Origin: Hyphomicrobiales bacterium
GTDB taxonomy: Bacteria > Pseudomonadota > Alphaproteobacteria > Rhizobiales > JACESI01
Reading direction: 5' to 3'
Assembly: GCA_039989895.1 (NCBI GenBank)
Contig: JBDXGY010000002.1
Span: forward strand, 243,922 to 307,921
DNA: 64,000 nucleotides
A program made the translations under genes and the position numbers. The notes under the pieces are model-generated. The model was not told the DNA's origin. It did no database searches and saw nothing but the letters and a program-made list of their open reading frames with translations. Positions 46,316 through 55,415 of the stretch are shown in pieces; within the stretch, counting starts at the first letter, position 1; each line of letters begins with the position of its first letter.

Positions 46316-47094
46316 GCCTGGTTTAAAATTTCTAATGCGCTGTCATGAAGGGCAGGGTCGCCGCTGGCGATGATAGAGCCACCGAAAACAGGATTGCCAC
46401 CATCCCATGTTGTGACGCGCCCACCAGCCCCCTCAATAATGGGTATGAGAGCGGCGATATCATAAGCATTGAGGCCTGATTCGATGACAAGATCCGCGTG
46501 CCCACTTGCCACCATGCAATAGGCATAGCAATCTATGCCATAGCGGGCGAGGCGTACCTGATCTTCAACAGCCTTATAGGCTTGGAGTTCATCGGCTTTG
46601 AAAAGGTCTGGTGATGTCGTGAACATGGTAGCTTGTGCAAGCTGTGAGCAGGCGCGGGTCTTTATGGGCTTCTTTGTTCCAGCATCTTTGCCGAGTTGGT
46701 GCCATGCAGTTTGGCTATCACCGGAAAACCGTTCATTGGTGAAGGGCTGGCACATCATGCCCATACTGGCTTTTTGGTTTATTTTATGGCCGATTAATAT
46801 GCCCCAGACTGGCACGCCTGCGATAAAGGATCTGGTGCCGTCTATCGGGTCCAATATCCACACGCTTTCAGCATCGGCTGTTTTGTCATCAAATTCTTCG
46901 CCTAAAATACCATGGTCTGGATAATGTTGTTCGATCAGGGCGCGCATTGCGGCCTCACCTTCCTTGTCCGCAATAGTTACCGGATCGAAGCCTACCTTGT
47001 ATTTGTTCTCAATATGATTGAGCGCACGAAAATGCGGCATGATAGCAGCGGAGGCGGCATCGGCTAATGTGTCGAGGAACTTTAAAGGGATCAT
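46312..47094 (-). CDS. hisN: Histidinol-phosphatase, inositol-monophosphatase family
   Basis: 260 residues from the ATG at 47094; the longer frame opens at TTG 47148 and would overlap the amidohydrolase. Removes phosphate from histidinol phosphate in histidine synthesis. IMPase motifs: GEEF, WILDPIDGTRSFIAGVPVWG (metal-binding DPIDGT) and the C-terminal AYDIAALIPIIEGAGG. The FIAGVPVWG form is typical of the HisN-type branch. Ten bases downstream of the amidohydrolase gene. Confidence 0.87.
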   Translation of the reverse strand: MIPLKFLDTLADAASAAIMPHFRALNHIENKYKVGFDPVTIADKEGEAAMRALIEQHYPDHGILGEEFDDKTADAESVWILDPIDGTRSFIAGVPVWGILIGHKINQKASMGMMCQPFTNERFSGDSQTAWHQLGKDAGTKKPIKTRACSQLAQATMFTTSPDLFKADELQAYKAVEDQVRLARYGIDCYAYCMVASGHADLVIESGLNAYDIAALIPIIEGAGGRVTTWDGGNPVFGGSIIASGDPALHDSALEILNQA

Positions 47095-47104
47095 TTCGCT
47101 TTGC

Positions 47105-48007
47105 TTATTCTGCGGCGAGCGGCGAGCGGTCGTCCGATTTAATATCAAATGATTCTACCATATCGAATGCTTGCTGGAATACCGTGTTCAAGTCATTTTT
47201 CAAAATTGTAAAATGATCGTTCTTCGTGAGTTCGGCTTCATTGGTATAAAGGCCACGGTTTATTTCGATTTGGAGTGCATGAAGGCCTGTGTTCGGGCGG
47301 CCATAATGCTCCGTGATAAAACCACCTGCATAGGGCTTATTGCGGTTCACGGTGTAACCAAGATCGCTCAAACTTGCTGCAATTATATCTGTGAGTTCAG
47401 TAGTGCAGCTTGTGCCATAGCGGTCACCAAGCACAAAATCGGGGCGCACATCTTTGTTGCCGCGATTATCGCCTGATGGCATTGAGTGGCAATCAATCAG
47501 AAAGGCATTTTGAAACTGCTGATAGGTTTGGGCAACCAGCTTTCGCAACTGCGTGTGGTAAGGTTTATAGAGTGTCTCAATGCGATGAAGGGCTTCTTCT
47601 ACAGGTATGGGGTGGCGGTAAATTTCCTGAGCTTCGGCGACCACACGTGCGATTGTACCCAACCCACCTGCGACGCGGATGGAACGGATATTTGCATAAG
47701 AGGGCAGGCTTCCTTTGAACATTTTTGGATCAAGTTCATAAGGCTCGCGATTGACGTCTAGATAAGCGCGGGGGAAGCAGGCATGAAATAGCGGTGCGCC
47801 TTTGTCAGGCATGCATGAAAAAAGTTCATCGACAAATAAATCTTCCGAGCGGCGAATTGTCTTTGGGTCAAGGCGAGCGCTATCAAGAAAGGCTTGTGGG
47901 TAATGTCTGCCAGAATGTGGTGAGTTGAAAATAAAGGGCAAGCTTTGTTGCAGGGGTCTTATGACCTTGAAAGGGCTCATTTCCAGAAGATCTACGTCCT
48001 TTACCAT
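47105..48007 (-). CDS. N-formylglutamate amidohydrolase
   Basis: 300 residues. Deformylates N-formyl-glutamate, the last step of one histidine breakdown route. Motifs: PFIFNSPHSGRHYP (metal), RAYLDVNREPYELDP, LIDCHSMPSGDNRG, and GGFITEHYGRP, HALQIEINRGLY. Length is as expected. Beside hisN and divergent from cpdR, an arrangement seen in related genomes; the genomic link to CpdR is of unknown meaning. Confidence 0.9.
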   Translation of the reverse strand: MVKDVDLLEMSPFKVIRPLQQSLPFIFNSPHSGRHYPQAFLDSARLDPKTIRRSEDLFVDELFSCMPDKGAPLFHACFPRAYLDVNREPYELDPKMFKGSLPSYANIRSIRVAGGLGTIARVVAEAQEIYRHPIPVEEALHRIETLYKPYHTQLRKLVAQTYQQFQNAFLIDCHSMPSGDNRGNKDVRPDFVLGDRYGTSCTTELTDIIAASLSDLGYTVNRNKPYAGGFITEHYGRPNTGLHALQIEINRGLYTNEAELTKNDHFTILKNDLNTVFQQAFDMVESFDIKSDDRSPLAAE

Positions 48008-48223
48008 AGCAGACTGATTGCCTTGATATATTAGTGTTTATTGTATTATTAGCTTTGTATATTGGATAGTTAAAATGGTTTAATGTCAAATTGTGCTAAC
48101 TGGGTGTGAGGCTAATTTACCCTCGCGGATATTTATTTGCCATAACTTGCACTTATTCACCCGATATTTACGCTCAGCTGACAAAGTGATTAAATTATAA
48201 ATTTGGATGATAAAGAGATAACT

Positions 48224-48586
48224 ATGATATCACGCATTTTGCTGGCTGAAGATGATAACGATATGCGCCGCTTCTTAACGAAGGCGCTTGAGAACGCTGG
48301 CTATGATGTTTTATCATTTGATAATGGTAAAAGTGCCTATGAACGCCTTTGTGAGGAGCCTTTTACTCTGCTTCTTACAGATATTGTTATGCCTGAAATG
48401 GACGGCATCGAGCTGGCCCGCCGGGCAACAGAGCTTGATCCTGATTTGAAGGTCATGTTTATCACTGGTTTTGCCGCAGTTGCTCTCAATCCAGATTCCA
48501 ACGCACCAAAAGATGCCAAAGTGCTCTCTAAGCCTTTCCATTTGCGCGAACTGGTTGATGAAGTTGAAAAACTGATGGCTGCTTAA
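48224..48586 (+). CDS. cpdR: CpdR-type single-domain response regulator
   Basis: 120 residues from the ATG at 48224 (AGAGATAA upstream); a longer frame from 48203 is less likely. A lone receiver domain: acidic pocket EDD at 9-11, phospho-acceptor D53 in LLLTDIVMPEMDG, and the Thr/Lys switch in FITGFAA and LSKPFH. CpdR, unphosphorylated, brings ClpXP to the pole to degrade CtrA and others in the alphaproteobacterial cell cycle. The 48008-48223 gap has no full CtrA box (a TTAA-N6-TTAA at 48070-48083 has the wrong spacing). Confidence 0.88.
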   Translation: MISRILLAEDDNDMRRFLTKALENAGYDVLSFDNGKSAYERLCEEPFTLLLTDIVMPEMDGIELARRATELDPDLKVMFITGFAAVALNPDSNAPKDAKVLSKPFHLRELVDEVEKLMAA

Positions 48587-48873
48587 CGTAAAGCCCCTCA
48601 TTTATTTTATAACTTTCAAGCGCTGACTACTTTTGGTTATAGCGTTAAATGATGCTGTTCCTTTTTTGAAAATGGCTCTTCCGTTATTCTGATTTAATGC
48701 TTTGTTGGCTTGCTCGGGTTGCTTTTTCGCCTCTGAAGCATGTCTTGCTGCTTGCGGCTGCCTTAAGTTCAACGGCGAATTTACGGTTCATTATTATTTA
48801 CAATATACACTTTATACGTGTAATTTATTTATATACAACCTTATATTTTTTTAACTATGATGGTCCTGTTGGT

Positions 48874-49956
48874 ATGTTCTGTGAGCACAGTATTCAGCAA
48901 ATCGAAGCTTTAAAGAAAATAGAAGACAAAGGCGAGCGAGATAGCTTGCTTTTTGATTTAGTTATGAAATTTTGTTTGGATGAACATCAAAATTATAGCG
49001 ATAACGATGGTGAGCTATTAGGCGATATACTTGCGCGCCTTTTGCAAAGTCTGGATACCTCAAAGAAAATTGAAATAGCAGATCAAATAGCAGTTTGCGA
49101 TGTTGTGCCGATTAAAGTTGTGCGTTATTTGGCTCTTGAGCCGATTGAAATTGCTGAGGCCGTACTGACCCATTCACCCGTTTTGACAGATAATGACCTT
49201 TTGGTTGTTATTCGTATTCGCGGATTTGGACATATGATTGCGATCTCCACTCGTGAAAACCTAAGTGCCAAAGTCTCGTCTGAACTGGTGAAATATGGTG
49301 ATGAAACAGTATGGGTATCGTTGGTTGAAAATACCGGCGCGAAGATTTCACCGAAGACGTTTCATCAGTTGAGCGGCTATGTAAAAAACAGTGAGATTAT
49401 TCTCGTTACTCTTTTGTCGCGCTCTGATATTCCTGAATATATTTTGCGTAAAATAGTCATTGATGCCGGTGAAGCGGCAAGGCCTTTTTTGATGTCCGGT
49501 GGGTTGATGCATCTGGCTGCCATTTTGGATGATAAGATTGAGCGGCAGACTAGAAAAAAACAAATGCATCCAAGCTTGGATGATCTAAGGGCGATAACTC
49601 AGAAATTACGACAAGGAAAGCCAAATAAAAAACTAAGTGAGCGTGACTTTCTATCCATTATTGAGGAGGGGGACTTCAACAAGATCGTCTGTGTTTTTTC
49701 TCATATAACAGGGATACCACTTAAAAATGCGTTGGAATTCTTCTCGAATCATCAATTTGAGCCTGCTATTTTAGCTTTTCGAGCGCGGGGGATTCAGCGC
49801 GATACATTGGAAGCTTTTTTGAATGCTCAGCCTTGGAAGTTGATTTTGGCGCCGGAGAACCGCAGACACTTTCTCACCGTATATGATAAGTTGAAGCCGG
49901 CAACGGCAAGGGGCGTATTTAACATGCGCTTGAAGCTTTACGCGGCTCAATGCTAG
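48874..49956 (+). CDS. DUF2336 domain protein
   Basis: 360 residues from the ATG at 48874, which begins a clean helical stretch (MFCEHSIQQIEALKKIEDKGERD). The frame runs back to 48697 with a hydrophobic, unlike-protein extension, which is judged not coding or doubtful. The body consists of HEAT-like helical pairs typical of DUF2336, a family common in alphaproteobacteria and of unknown function. No ribosome-binding site is strong. A 59-residue extension cannot be ruled out. Confidence 0.65.
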   Translation: MFCEHSIQQIEALKKIEDKGERDSLLFDLVMKFCLDEHQNYSDNDGELLGDILARLLQSLDTSKKIEIADQIAVCDVVPIKVVRYLALEPIEIAEAVLTHSPVLTDNDLLVVIRIRGFGHMIAISTRENLSAKVSSELVKYGDETVWVSLVENTGAKISPKTFHQLSGYVKNSEIILVTLLSRSDIPEYILRKIVIDAGEAARPFLMSGGLMHLAAILDDKIERQTRKKQMHPSLDDLRAITQKLRQGKPNKKLSERDFLSIIEEGDFNKIVCVFSHITGIPLKNALEFFSNHQFEPAILAFRARGIQRDTLEAFLNAQPWKLILAPENRRHFLTVYDKLKPATARGVFNMRLKLYAAQC

Positions 49957-50084
49957 CGCAAGAATTGCGGTATCTTGAATGGCTTCTTTCTGATTTTTGA
50001 AACTAAAACGAGAATTATGGAAGTTTTGCGATCCATTGACTGTGGCATTGCACTAAAAATATCCAATTGATTACGGGTATTGCC

Positions 50085-50113
50085 TTGATTCATTGTGGCT
50101 TTGGGGGTATACG
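50085..50113 (+). promoter_or_regulatory. Probable sigma-70-type promoter for tRNA-Val
   Basis: TTGATT (50085-50090) and TATACG (50108-50113) with 17-base spacing, about 54 bases before the tRNA. It is the best-matching pair in the gap 49957-50166, which otherwise holds nothing recognised. Confidence 0.4.
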
Positions 50114-50166
50114 CCACAAACACGATTGTCTCGACGACTTCGACGGGCAATGATCGCACATGGAAT

Positions 50167-50241
50167 GGGCGTATAGCTCAGCGGGAGAGCACTTCGTTGA
50201 CATCGAAGGGGTCACTGGTTCAATCCCAGTTACGCCCACCA
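50167..50241 (+). tRNA. tRNA-Val (anticodon GAC)
   Basis: 75 bases including an encoded CCA. The acceptor arms GGGCGTA (50167-50173) and TACGCCC (50231-50237) pair fully; the D arm, the anticodon arm CTTCG-TTGACAT-CGAAG and the T arm with GGTTCAATCC are all present. The anticodon GAC reads Val GUC and GUU. It is followed after 66 bases by rpmJ. Confidence 0.95.
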
Positions 50242-50307
50242 TGCGTAAGATAAACGTGACCTGATTGAATAGTTGGCAAATTAATAAAAACGAATGGACG
50301 CAGCGTT

Positions 50308-50433
50308 ATGAAAGTTAGAAATTCTCTGAAATCGTTGCGGGGTCGTCACCGGGAAAATCGGATTGTGCGCCGTAAAGGCCGCCTTTACGTCATCAACAAG
50401 ACGAACCGCAGGTTTAAAGCACGCCAAGGCTAA
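50308..50433 (+). CDS. rpmJ: 50S ribosomal protein L36 (zinc-free form)
   Basis: A 41-residue basic protein, too short for most ORF scans. The opening [20 protein letters not shown] and closing NRRFKARQG are the L36 pattern of alphaproteobacteria. It lacks the three Cys and one His that bind zinc in the other L36 form, which is normal here. Follows tRNA-Val and ends in a terminator at 50497-50530. The start lacks a strong ribosome-binding site. Confidence 0.96.
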   Translation: MKVRNSLKSLRGRHRENRIVRRKGRLYVINKTNRRFKARQG

Positions 50434-50496
50434 TCCTTATCTGGATTTAGTCTTGAGTTTGTTTATTGGGATAAGCATCCCATGATATTATTATAT

Positions 50497-50530
50497 AAAG
50501 GTCTGTTCCTAACGGTTCAGGCCTTTTATT
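50497..50530 (+). terminator. Terminator after rpmJ
   Basis: AAAGGTCTG (50497-50505) pairs with CAGGCCTTT (50518-50526) with one G-U pair and a 12-base loop, followed by TATTTG. Weak T-run but a clear stem. Confidence 0.65.
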
Positions 50531-50607
50531 TGTGCGTTGGCTGATTTGTGATCAATTGAAATTAAAAGTTTGCTTGACCCAACGAGTGAGGCGGCTACGA
50601 TTTCAAT

Positions 50608-51399
50608 ATGTTGAAAATTTATCCATCTAAATTTCTATTAGCAGCTGTCTTTTCAGTAATGGCCATCTCAGCATTGGCTGATCATCAGCCTGTTGAGCCT
50701 TTTGATCTCTTTATCGAGCCGCCGGAGCACCATGAGCTTCAGCCAGATGCACGCTCGCAGATTGATGACCCTATTTTGTTGCCTGATGGAGTATCACCGC
50801 TTGAGGAAGCTGAAGAACGCCAACGCTTGCGTGAGGAGCTTGAATCGAATGCGCGCGCGGCAGAAGAGGCGCAACGGGCGGCACGCAATAATTCATTGCC
50901 AAGTTTGAGTGCAGAGCGTGATGAACGTCTGGCGCAATTGTTTGAGATTTTGAAGGTGACAGAGAACCCAACATTAGCGGGGCGGGCGCAAGTGGAAATT
51001 GAGCGCATATGGCAGATGTCAGGAAGTGACACGATTGATCTGTTGCTTAATTGGGCAAATGTCGCGATGGAAAATCGTCAATTTGGCAAAGCCCTCGATT
51101 ATCTAGATAATATTATTCGGCTTAAACCAGATTTTGTTGAAGGCTGGAATAGGCGAGCAACGGTATATTTTATGCAGAAAAAATTTGGCCTCTCCATAGC
51201 TGATGTCGAGCGCACATTAGAGCTGGAACCTCGCCAATATAATGCGTTGGCTGGTCTTGCTACGATGCTGCGTGAACTTGGGAATGATGAACAAGCGCTC
51301 TTTGCTTTCAAAGAAGCCCTTGAAATCAATCCTTCTATGACTCAGATAAATGATGTGATTAAAGAGCTTGAGAAAAAAGTGAATGGTAGCGGCATTTAG
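50608..51399 (+). CDS. Exported TPR-repeat protein
   Basis: 263 residues with a signal peptide (about 1-24, ALADHQ). A central charged stretch (EEAEERQRLREELESNARAAEEAQRAA, about 68-95) is probably a coiled coil. At about 125-255 there are TPR-type repeats (WANVAMENRQFGKALDYLDNIIRLKPDFVEGWNRRA, YNALAGLATMLRELGNDEQALFAFKEALEINP). Periplasmic scaffold or adaptor role likely; partner unknown. The next gene follows after 26 bases. Confidence 0.82.
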   Translation: MLKIYPSKFLLAAVFSVMAISALADHQPVEPFDLFIEPPEHHELQPDARSQIDDPILLPDGVSPLEEAEERQRLREELESNARAAEEAQRAARNNSLPSLSAERDERLAQLFEILKVTENPTLAGRAQVEIERIWQMSGSDTIDLLLNWANVAMENRQFGKALDYLDNIIRLKPDFVEGWNRRATVYFMQKKFGLSIADVERTLELEPRQYNALAGLATMLRELGNDEQALFAFKEALEINPSMTQINDVIKELEKKVNGSGI

Positions 51400-51425
51400 T
51401 GTGTGGCGTCTGATAATCGGATTAT

Positions 51426-52427
51426 TTGGTTTTGATATATTTTCTTATTCCATTGGTGGTGTTCGCTGCCTTTCTCGTGATGTTGGTGCTTTATAGCCGC
51501 CGCCGCGCGAGAGAGATCAATACTCTCTTTCCACCTCTTGGTCAGTTTCAAAAAACAAATGATTTATCGGTGCATTATGTCGATAAACCTGCAGCGAACG
51601 TAGATGCTCCTGTTGTCGTTTTTTTGCACGGTGCTAGCGGTAATTTGCGTGACCCCTATTTTGCTTTTGGTGAGCGGCTTGATGGTAAGGTGCGGCAAAT
51701 TTTTATTGACCGCCCGGGACATGGCTGGAGTGAACGCGGAAAAGGTGATTTTTCGACACCGCTTCTACAAGCGCGCCACATTTTGAGTTTTCTTGATGGG
51801 CTTGGTGTGGAGCGGGCCATTTTTGTAGGGCATTCATGGAGTGCTGTTCTTGCGATGACTTTGGGAATTATGTTCCCAGCCCGCGTGAGTGCTCTGGTAT
51901 TAAACGCTCCAGTTAGTCATCCTTGGCCAGGGGGGATTAATTGGTATTATAATATTACAGCCTTACCAGTGATTGGACGTGTGTTTGCCCATCTATTTAG
52001 TATTCCAATTGGTGAACGCCAGCTTATGTGCGCAACACAAAAAGTATTTTGGCCTAACAAGGTGCCAAACTATTATTATGATGATGTGGGTGCTGGTATG
52101 GTTTTGGTACCAAGCAGATTTATCGCTAATGCTTGTGATATAGCGCGATTACGCGATTTTGTAGTCTTATTGTCTCCGCGCTACGCAGAGGTGAAGGCGC
52201 CCGTGACACTGATCACCAATGATAAGGATCAAGTGGTTTTACCGTGGGTTCATTCTGATGGCCTGCAGAAAGCGGTGGCTCATATCAAACGTATTGATTT
52301 AAAGAATACAGGCCATATGCCGCACCATGCGGCACCGGATGTTTTTGTTGAAGAAATACTCTTGCTAGCAAAGCAGGTGTGCGCCGATCAAAACGAGAAT
52401 GCTCTTGAATTAGAAGAGCACTCTTGA
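51426..52427 (+). CDS. Membrane-anchored alpha/beta hydrolase
   Basis: 333 residues with an N-terminal span (about 4-24), then VFLHGASGNLRDPYF, IDRPGHGWSERG and the nucleophile motif GHSWSA (Ser in G-H-S-W-S). The later Asp is in TNDKDQVV and His in TGHMPHH. The start appears to be TTG at 51426; no in-frame ATG gives a better start. Substrate unknown. Convergent with pyk, whose stop is 9 bases beyond. Confidence 0.8.
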   Translation: MVLIYFLIPLVVFAAFLVMLVLYSRRRAREINTLFPPLGQFQKTNDLSVHYVDKPAANVDAPVVVFLHGASGNLRDPYFAFGERLDGKVRQIFIDRPGHGWSERGKGDFSTPLLQARHILSFLDGLGVERAIFVGHSWSAVLAMTLGIMFPARVSALVLNAPVSHPWPGGINWYYNITALPVIGRVFAHLFSIPIGERQLMCATQKVFWPNKVPNYYYDDVGAGMVLVPSRFIANACDIARLRDFVVLLSPRYAEVKAPVTLITNDKDQVVLPWVHSDGLQKAVAHIKRIDLKNTGHMPHHAAPDVFVEEILLLAKQVCADQNENALELEEHS

Positions 52428-52436
52428 AGTTATCGC

Positions 52437-53873
52437 TTATATAGCAGCCATTCCGTCAGCGCCGACAAAGGCAACACGCAGCATGTTTGTTGCTCCTGGT
52501 GTGCCAAGCGGAACACCGGCTGAAATAATCACGCGTTGCCCAACTCGCGCAAGACCCTCACTGAGAGCAACGCTGCAAGCTTTGTCAACCATGTCATCGA
52601 GATTTTGTGCTTCTTCGCTGATCACACAGTGCAAGCCCCATACAAGGGCGAGACGACGGGCGGTTTCTGGAATGGGTGATAACGCAATGATAGGCGTTGA
52701 TGGGCGTTCACGAGAGGCGCGCAGACCGGTGGAGCCAGATGAGGTGAAACAACAAATAGCCGCAAGATTAAGGGTATTTGCAATTTGGCGGGCTGCTGCT
52801 GAAATGGCATCAGCACCCGTTGCTTCTGGCTCGGCGCGTTGGGCATGAACGGTGGTTTCGTAATTAGCATCTTTCTCGACTTGCTTAGCAACGCGGTCCA
52901 TAGTTTGCACTGCCTCTACAGGAAAATCACCCATAGCGGATTCAGCCGAAAGCATGACAGCGTCAGCACCTTCAAAGACAGCTGTTGCAACGTCGGAAAT
53001 TTCAGCGCGTGTTGGTACGGGTGCTGTAATCATGGATTCAAGCATTTGCGTTGCGACAACAACAGGTTTGCCGGCTCGTCGCGCTGCGCGAACCATACGT
53101 TTTTGAATGCCGGGCACCGACTCGAGAGGCATTTCAACGCCAAGGTCACCACGTGCTACCATGATGGCGTCTGATAATTCGATAATTTCGGTAAGGCGTT
53201 TAACGGCCTGTGGTTTTTCAACCTTGGTCATTATACCCACGCGACCACGCGCTATTTTGCGGGCTTCAGCGATATCTTCAGGGCGCTGTACAAAGGAAAG
53301 CGCAATCCAGTCCACTTTCGCAGCAAGGGCAGCATTGAGGTCGTTCAAGTCTTTTTCGGTCAAAGCACCAACGGGCAGTTCGGTGTCTGGCAATGAGATA
53401 CCTTTTCTGCTTGATAAGGCGATGCCAACTTCGACTTTCGTGACAATTCGTTTGCCGTCATTACTCAAACAGCGTAGCCGCACCTTACCGTCATCAAGCA
53501 AGAGTGCATGGCCTTCTTCTACGGCTGCAAAAATTTCTTGATGCGGTAGATAAACGCGTGATTTATCGCCTGGAGTATCAGTGCTATCGAGAACGAATTC
53601 ATCTCCGACCTTCAGCTTAATTTTCTCATCCGCAAATTTTGCAAGGCGCAACTTGGGGCCTTGCAAGTCAGCAAGTATACCGATGGGGCGCTTGCACTGC
53701 GTTTCGACAGTTCTGATTTTGGCGACAAGTTCATTGAGCATGTCATGGCTGGAATGGCTCATATTGATACGAAATGTATCAACACCGGCATCAAACAATT
53801 CACGGAGTCTTTCCGATGAAGAAGACGCGGGTCCAAGTGTTGCTATAATCTTGACCTTGCGTTCACGTCTCAT
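52437..53873 (-). CDS. pyk: Pyruvate kinase
   Basis: 478 residues. Last ATP-forming step of glycolysis. Motifs: KIIATLGPASSSSERLREL, DLQGPKLRLAKF, MTKVEKPQAVKRLTEI with catalytic Lys, VARGDLGVEMP, and the C-terminal allosteric domain (about 345-478). Length is typical. Follows DUF1036 with only one base between its ATG and the DUF1036 stop, an arrangement conserved in rhizobia. Confidence 0.97.
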   Translation of the reverse strand: MRRERKVKIIATLGPASSSSERLRELFDAGVDTFRINMSHSSHDMLNELVAKIRTVETQCKRPIGILADLQGPKLRLAKFADEKIKLKVGDEFVLDSTDTPGDKSRVYLPHQEIFAAVEEGHALLLDDGKVRLRCLSNDGKRIVTKVEVGIALSSRKGISLPDTELPVGALTEKDLNDLNAALAAKVDWIALSFVQRPEDIAEARKIARGRVGIMTKVEKPQAVKRLTEIIELSDAIMVARGDLGVEMPLESVPGIQKRMVRAARRAGKPVVVATQMLESMITAPVPTRAEISDVATAVFEGADAVMLSAESAMGDFPVEAVQTMDRVAKQVEKDANYETTVHAQRAEPEATGADAISAAARQIANTLNLAAICCFTSSGSTGLRASRERPSTPIIALSPIPETARRLALVWGLHCVISEEAQNLDDMVDKACSVALSEGLARVGQRVIISAGVPLGTPGATNMLRVAFVGADGMAAI

Positions 53874-53874
53874 T

Positions 53875-54345
53875 TTATTTCCCGTCTTTGTCTGGGTCAG
53901 TCAACTGGATTGTCCAGATTTCCTGCTTGCCTGTATCGACTTCAAAAAAGCCTGTTTGTTCATAACCACGTGGGATGCATTCTTTGATCCCATCAATAGT
54001 AAATTCTTTTTTGTGTGTGCAAAGCTTTGCTTCGCCGCCCCATTCTCCACCGTTGGTTATGTCTAAGGCATAGACATAATAAAAGCGGGAGCGCAGTGGG
54101 CCTGCTAACAACACTTTGCATGAATTGGCGCCTACACCTGGTGTGAAATTCCACCAGCCTTCGGTTCGCCATCCTTCTTCGCCTTTGTAGCCAATAGCTA
54201 CACTAATCTTACTATCTGTCTTATTGCAAAGCCTCAAGTCGGCTCTAGCTTCGTCGAATGAAAAAGCTGTCATGCCGAGTGCAGCTGCAATCACCATTGT
54301 GGTGTATTGGCAGAAAGATAAGAAAGTGCAAGTTATTTTTTTCAT
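53875..54345 (-). CDS. Exported DUF1036 domain protein
   Basis: 156 residues with a signal peptide (about 1-35, ending ARA-D). DUF1036 is shown by LRLCNKTDSKISVAIGYKGEEGWRTEGWWNFTPG, LAGPLRSRFYYVYALD and WGGEAKLCTHKKEFTI; six Cys suggest disulfides. Membrane or periplasmic; function unknown. Transcribed ahead of pyk in the same direction. The 54346-54642 region (297 bases) before the next gene holds no gene. Confidence 0.85.
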   Translation of the reverse strand: MKKITCTFLSFCQYTTMVIAAALGMTAFSFDEARADLRLCNKTDSKISVAIGYKGEEGWRTEGWWNFTPGVGANSCKVLLAGPLRSRFYYVYALDITNGGEWGGEAKLCTHKKEFTIDGIKECIPRGYEQTGFFEVDTGKQEIWTIQLTDPDKDGK

Positions 54346-54642
54346 GAGCCGAAAGAATTGTTTTCGATACTGTTGGGATTCTAATGCTTTGATGCCGCCG
54401 CCTTGTCAACGTTGATGAGGCCATACCCGCCATTTGTTCCACTTTAACATAAGTGATGCACCATAGTAACTAGTTATAGCCAAGCACCCTCTCTGATAGG
54501 GAGCAGCTATTATAATTATGGAATGTCATTGGATATTTTCCAATTTTGCCCTTTCAGAATAGGGGCTGTTCTTGCTAAGGTTACACCTTAAACAAGATGG
54601 CTAAAGTTGAGATGAGACCAAACTAGAGAACAGGTGCAACTT

Positions 54643-54948
54643 ATGAGTAATATTGATGATAAAACCCGCACTGAACTTGAGGCTGCCGCGTTCAGGCGTT
54701 TGCGGGATCATTTGCAAGAACGCACTGATGTACAAAATATTGATATGATGAACTTGAGCGGGTTTTGCCGCAACTGTTTGTCTCGTTGGTATGGTGAGGC
54801 GGCGGAGAGCGTTGGTATTACTCTTTCTAAGGATGAGGCTCGCGAAATCGTTTACGGTATGCCCTACAGTCAATGGCGTGATAAATATCAGACCGAAGCA
54901 AGTGACGAGCAAAAAGCGGCATTTAGCAAGAATCCTCCACAGCATTAA
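54643..54948 (+). CDS. DUF1244 domain protein
   Basis: 101 residues. The core LEAAAFRRLRDHLQERTDVQNIDMMNLSGFCRNCLSRWY and EAREIVYGMPYSQWRDKYQ defines DUF1244, a small conserved alpha- and gammaproteobacterial protein with two cysteines (FCRNC) of unknown role. An in-frame GTG at 54634 is possible, but the ATG at 54643 has AGG at 9 bases. Followed 84 bases on by gapR. Confidence 0.87.
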   Translation: MSNIDDKTRTELEAAAFRRLRDHLQERTDVQNIDMMNLSGFCRNCLSRWYGEAAESVGITLSKDEAREIVYGMPYSQWRDKYQTEASDEQKAAFSKNPPQH

Positions 54949-55032
54949 GGGTGTGTGGTGAATAGCTGCTTGACCCGCAATCTGTCTTCTGGCACCTCAC
55001 ATGCTTATTGGTGTTTTGTGATGAGGTGAGTG

Positions 55033-55299
55033 ATGTCAGATATTGGCGGTGTTGCGGGCGATCAACTACGAACGATTGTTGAGCGCGTTGAGCGGCTTGA
55101 AGAAGAAAAGAAGACGATTGCCGAGGACATTAAGGAAGTCTATGCCGAGGCGAAAGCCAATGGCTTTGATACCAAGATACTACGCAAAGTTGTCAGCTTG
55201 CGAAAAGTTGAAGCAGCCGAGCGTCAGGAACAAGAAGCAATACTTGATCTCTATATGGCAGCTCTCGGTATGGTTCCATCCTCAATGGATGACGAATAG
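55033..55299 (+). CDS. gapR: DUF2312/GapR-type DNA-binding protein
   Basis: 88 residues from the ATG at 55033, after GAGG. Mostly two long helices: [68 protein letters not shown]. GapR binds overtwisted AT-rich DNA ahead of replication and transcription forks in Caulobacter and relatives and is a nucleoid-type protein. Assigned from the strong DUF2312 pattern; DNA binding here is by family, not shown. Confidence 0.88.
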   Translation: MSDIGGVAGDQLRTIVERVERLEEEKKTIAEDIKEVYAEAKANGFDTKILRKVVSLRKVEAAERQEQEAILDLYMAALGMVPSSMDDE

Positions 55300-55415
55300 C
55301 CGAGCTATTAAGCTCCATAAAATAGAAAATAATTTTCAGTCAAAATTTTGAGCTAAACCTAAGGGAAAAGCGCAGGGCTTAATATATGCCCAAGCGCATT
55401 TGGCTTGATTTTATA

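Noticed and set aside
48070-48083. CtrA box upstream of cpdR (TTAA-N6-TTAA)
   Set aside because: CtrA sites need a 7-base spacer; here it is 6, and TTAA pairs arise easily in AT-rich gaps.
49953-50159. 68-residue minus-strand frame near tRNA-Val
   Set aside because: No ribosome-binding site, no recognisable domain, and it covers a promoter-like region; judged non-coding.
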